Below the pieces are notes generated by a model that was not told where the DNA came from, made no database searches, and was given only the letters and a program-made list of their open reading frames with translations. DNA of 64,000 nt from Gerris lacustris. Taxonomy: Eukaryota > Arthropoda > Insecta > Hemiptera > Gerridae. The stretch lies in contig OX578276.1 in the NCBI GenBank assembly GCA_951217055.1, forward strand, positions 58,775,307 to 58,839,306, written 5' to 3'. Position numbers and translations under genes: made by a program. Positions 60,188 through 64,000 of the stretch are shown piece after piece; the first letter of the stretch is position 1; every line of letters starts with the position of its first letter.

Positions 60188-60190
<3 letters not shown>
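58061..60190. other. Mostly AT-rich, no gene identified
   Basis: 59499-59579 and 59618-59693 are related units of about 80 bp with shared words (tctaa-acggatt..., tttggagacat). They belong to a dispersed family resembling family C. Otherwise AT-rich without genes. Confidence 0.35.

Positions 60191-60266
<76 letters not shown>
60191..60266. repeat. (TA)n microsatellite
   Basis: A TA tract of about 76 bp. The tyrosine/isoleucine repeat frame at 60092-60373 is its translation. Confidence 0.97.
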
Positions 60267-60269
<3 letters not shown>

Positions 60270-60820
60270 CTTTCTTGGAACTAATTACAATATACTTTAA
60301 ATTGACAATAGCATATAATTTATTTCTGGTAACCTGGGCTATAGAGATGAGGAAGCTATCAAAAAATCTGTGAAGGTTTTATTGATATAAATTTAATTAT
60401 TTTTTTCTGGCAGAAATATAATATTATTGTGTTACATTTCTATAGTGTAAACTTATCGGATTAAATAGTTCGGATATTACTGTAGAATACTAAATAAATT
60501 ATTTAAGCATCTTTAATATTAAACCAGTATTATTTTATTTTTTTATTTTTTTTATCCTGCTTAAAATCAATAGTGATATAAGAATTTCATTCTATTCAAT
60601 TTGATTTTATTTATTAAGATATTTAATCGAAATCCTTTCATCTTTCTTTTATTTCTTTTCAGAATAGCCAATTTAATTTACAACTGATTTTAGTTTTTGA
60701 TTTAATTCTATTTTAATCTCTCTATTGCAAAGATCTAAAAGACAAGGCAAGATATATTAAGATAAGAAAGGGATCTCCTATCTTCTTTAGATACCATGCA
60801 AAATTTCCTAATTTATTACC

Positions 60821-60824
<4 letters not shown>
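60267..60824. other. AT-rich spacer
   Basis: AT-rich, no gene. Confidence 0.4.

Positions 60825-60897
<73 letters not shown>
60825..60897. repeat. (TA)n microsatellite
   Basis: A TA tract of about 72 bp. Confidence 0.97.
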
Positions 60898-60904
<7 letters not shown>

Positions 60905-60939
60905 TTCGAGTATATAATTTTTTTCTTAGGGTGAAACTA

Positions 60940-61080
60940 AGAAATAATTATTTGGATTTCGTAGATCCTTCTCGATACCCTTATGCCGAAGGTGATGCAT
61001 GTCTGTCCGTCCGTCATTCTTTAGTTCATATCTCCCGTCCCGAACCGATTAAGCTAAAAAGATAAAATTCTGGACTAACC
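60940..61080. repeat. Dispersed repeat, 'gtctgtccgtccgtc' type
   Basis: ctcgataccc, tgcatgtctgtccgtccgtc, atctcccgtcccgaaccgat. Diverged relative of the 10985-11400 family. Non-coding. Confidence 0.4.
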
Positions 61081-61685
61081 ATCATACGAAAAAAATTGAA
61101 AAGAAAAAATTAATAGCCGCACGCTCAATTCGCAAAAATGTGGTAAACAATGAAGCTGCTAATAAGTAGGTCACAAATATATGTATGGTTTTTTAAATTT
61201 TGCATCCTTTATTATTGGTTTAATGGGTTAAAATATACCCTAAACAATCCCAGCTACCAACCATCCTATGATGGCTAGTCCTAGCATTTTGGAAAAAATA
61301 ATGCAAATTCCTTCATATAATTATAGGGCGATGAAAATTTCACGAGGGGGGGGGGGTCGAAGTAGAGACTCTTTATTTTTTTGTTTGATTTTTAGGACCT
61401 TTTTTTTATATTTATGTTAGGTTAGAGTCACTTCCTATACATATTATTTCATATAATAGAGTAGGATGGAGAAATAAAATTATGTTATTTCATAATATAA
61501 TAACGTGAATGCTTAATAATCTACGAAACCCTAAAAATTACTTCCCTGAGATTTTTTAAATTTATTTTATTTTCAGTTTAAAAATTAATTTTAAGCATTT
61601 TAGACTTAATATAAAATGTTGGTAATATGTACACATACGGAATGTACAGACACAAATATTGTTTTTATTTGCCTTTTTTCTTTTG
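61081..61685. other. AT-rich, no gene seen
   Basis: AT-rich with a 10-G run at 61347-61356. No gene. Confidence 0.4.
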
Positions 61686-62250
61686 GTCCAGGAGATAGCG
61701 TGCAAAAAAGTGTCTGACTAACATCAAGCTAGAATTTTGTAAACAAGTCAATCTTTTAGCGCCTTTTAAGAATATGCAGTTCGTCTGCGGGACATAGCTT
61801 GGCAATAGGCGTTTGAAAAAAACAAACCGGTGGAGAGCAGCCATGTCTCACCAATTATGGTGGACAATGTGATTTTCATGATCCTGAATACAGAATTAGT
61901 TAGTAGACCGAAAATCAAGTCGGTAATAGTTTGTCCCTTGACAGGTGACCACGTTGAGTTTTTTGTAATATTTGAATAAGTAACCTATCAAGTGTGAAAA
62001 TAACATCGACTTGATTTTTGGTCTACTAACTAATTCTGTACTCAGGATCACGAACATCACATTGTCCACCATAATTGGTGAGGCATGACCGCTCTCCACC
62101 GGTTTTTTTTTTAAACGCCTATTGCCAAGCTATGTCCCGCAGACGAATTTAGCCGACCACATATTCTTAAAAGGCGCTAAAATATTGACTTGTTTACTAA
62201 TTTCTAGCTTTATGTTAGTCAGACAATTTTTTGCACTCTATCTCCTGGAC
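61686..62250. mobile_element. Large foldback element
   Basis: The arms are about 61686-61922 and 62007-62250, each about 240 bp, reverse complements with scattered differences. The ends read gtccaggagatagcgtgcaa and, on the other strand, gtccaggagatagagtgcaa. The inner edges read gaaaatcaagtcg and cgacttgatttttg. The loop is about 85 bp. There is no transposase. It is a near-complete palindrome that would fold into a long double-stranded RNA if transcribed. Confidence 0.88.
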
Positions 62251-63886
<1,636 letters not shown>

Positions 63887-64000
63887 TTAACAATTTCTTC
63901 TTTAAAACTATTAATAAACAAACCCACCTAAGTAAAATTATATTATGTATACACAATTGCAATTAAAAAGCCAATAAATAACTTTGATTTTATTGTTGTT

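Noticed and set aside
60092..61065. Long tyrosine/isoleucine repeat proteins
   Set aside because: Direct translations of (TA)n tracts; the same applies to frames at 63505-63962.

Overview
The window looks like a stretch of a repeat-rich, strongly AT-biased animal genome, most probably from an arthropod. The reasons are a jockey-type non-LTR retrotransposon, a BEL/Pao LTR retrotransposon, a Ty3/gypsy remnant, TA-dinucleotide mariner-type and three-base-target PIF/Harbinger-like elements, a tRNA-derived SINE and long (TA)n microsatellites. No bacterial or phage organisation is present, and I cannot name the species. I found no intact host protein-coding gene. Almost all short open frames are chance frames in repeats. 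Several GC-richer islands could be exons or promoters, but nothing in them is recognisable.

Layout. 1-13 kb: AT-rich DNA with a foldback element (851-1124), two dispersed repeat families and a decayed Ty3/gypsy integrase (6836-7354). 13-18 kb: a dense cluster of G/C-homopolymer repeats, a composite terminal-inverted-repeat (TIR) element (13901-16203) and a 559-bp mariner-type MITE (17582-18140). 18.7-21.6 kb: a 5'-truncated jockey-type LINE on the minus strand, with an 11-bp target-site duplication and one open frame of 886 codons. Its reverse-transcriptase active site reads FADE instead of the usual [FY]ADD. 21.86-22.28 kb: a probable MITE with seven copies of an 8-bp motif. 22.68-27.44 kb: a minus-strand BEL/Pao element with a 281-bp 3' LTR, a truncated 5' LTR, a broken gag-pol and a large internal deletion.

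27-40 kb: mostly AT-rich DNA. It also holds a PIF/Harbinger-like element carrying a MADF-like fragment, a minisatellite and a nested 250-bp MITE (33341-34518), a full-length tRNA-derived SINE (34822-35026), and a GC-rich coding-like insert of unknown origin (about 35592-36342). 40-64 kb: two copies of an internally deleted element whose short reading frame resembles the N-terminus of eukaryotic tyrosine-recombinase transposon proteins (40333-40926; 48250-48846). The rest is dispersed repeat fragments, a tRNA-like pseudogene, a GC-rich island (49130-49645), a near-palindromic foldback of about 565 bp (61686-62250) and TA microsatellites.

The genes do not form a pathway; this is a record of successive, partly nested insertions. 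The most instructive points are the LINE's long open frame with an altered catalytic residue, the templated filler at its 5' junction, the palindromes shared by the two recombinase-like copies, the three-level nest at 33-34.5 kb and the unexplained GC-rich insert at 35.6-36.3 kb.
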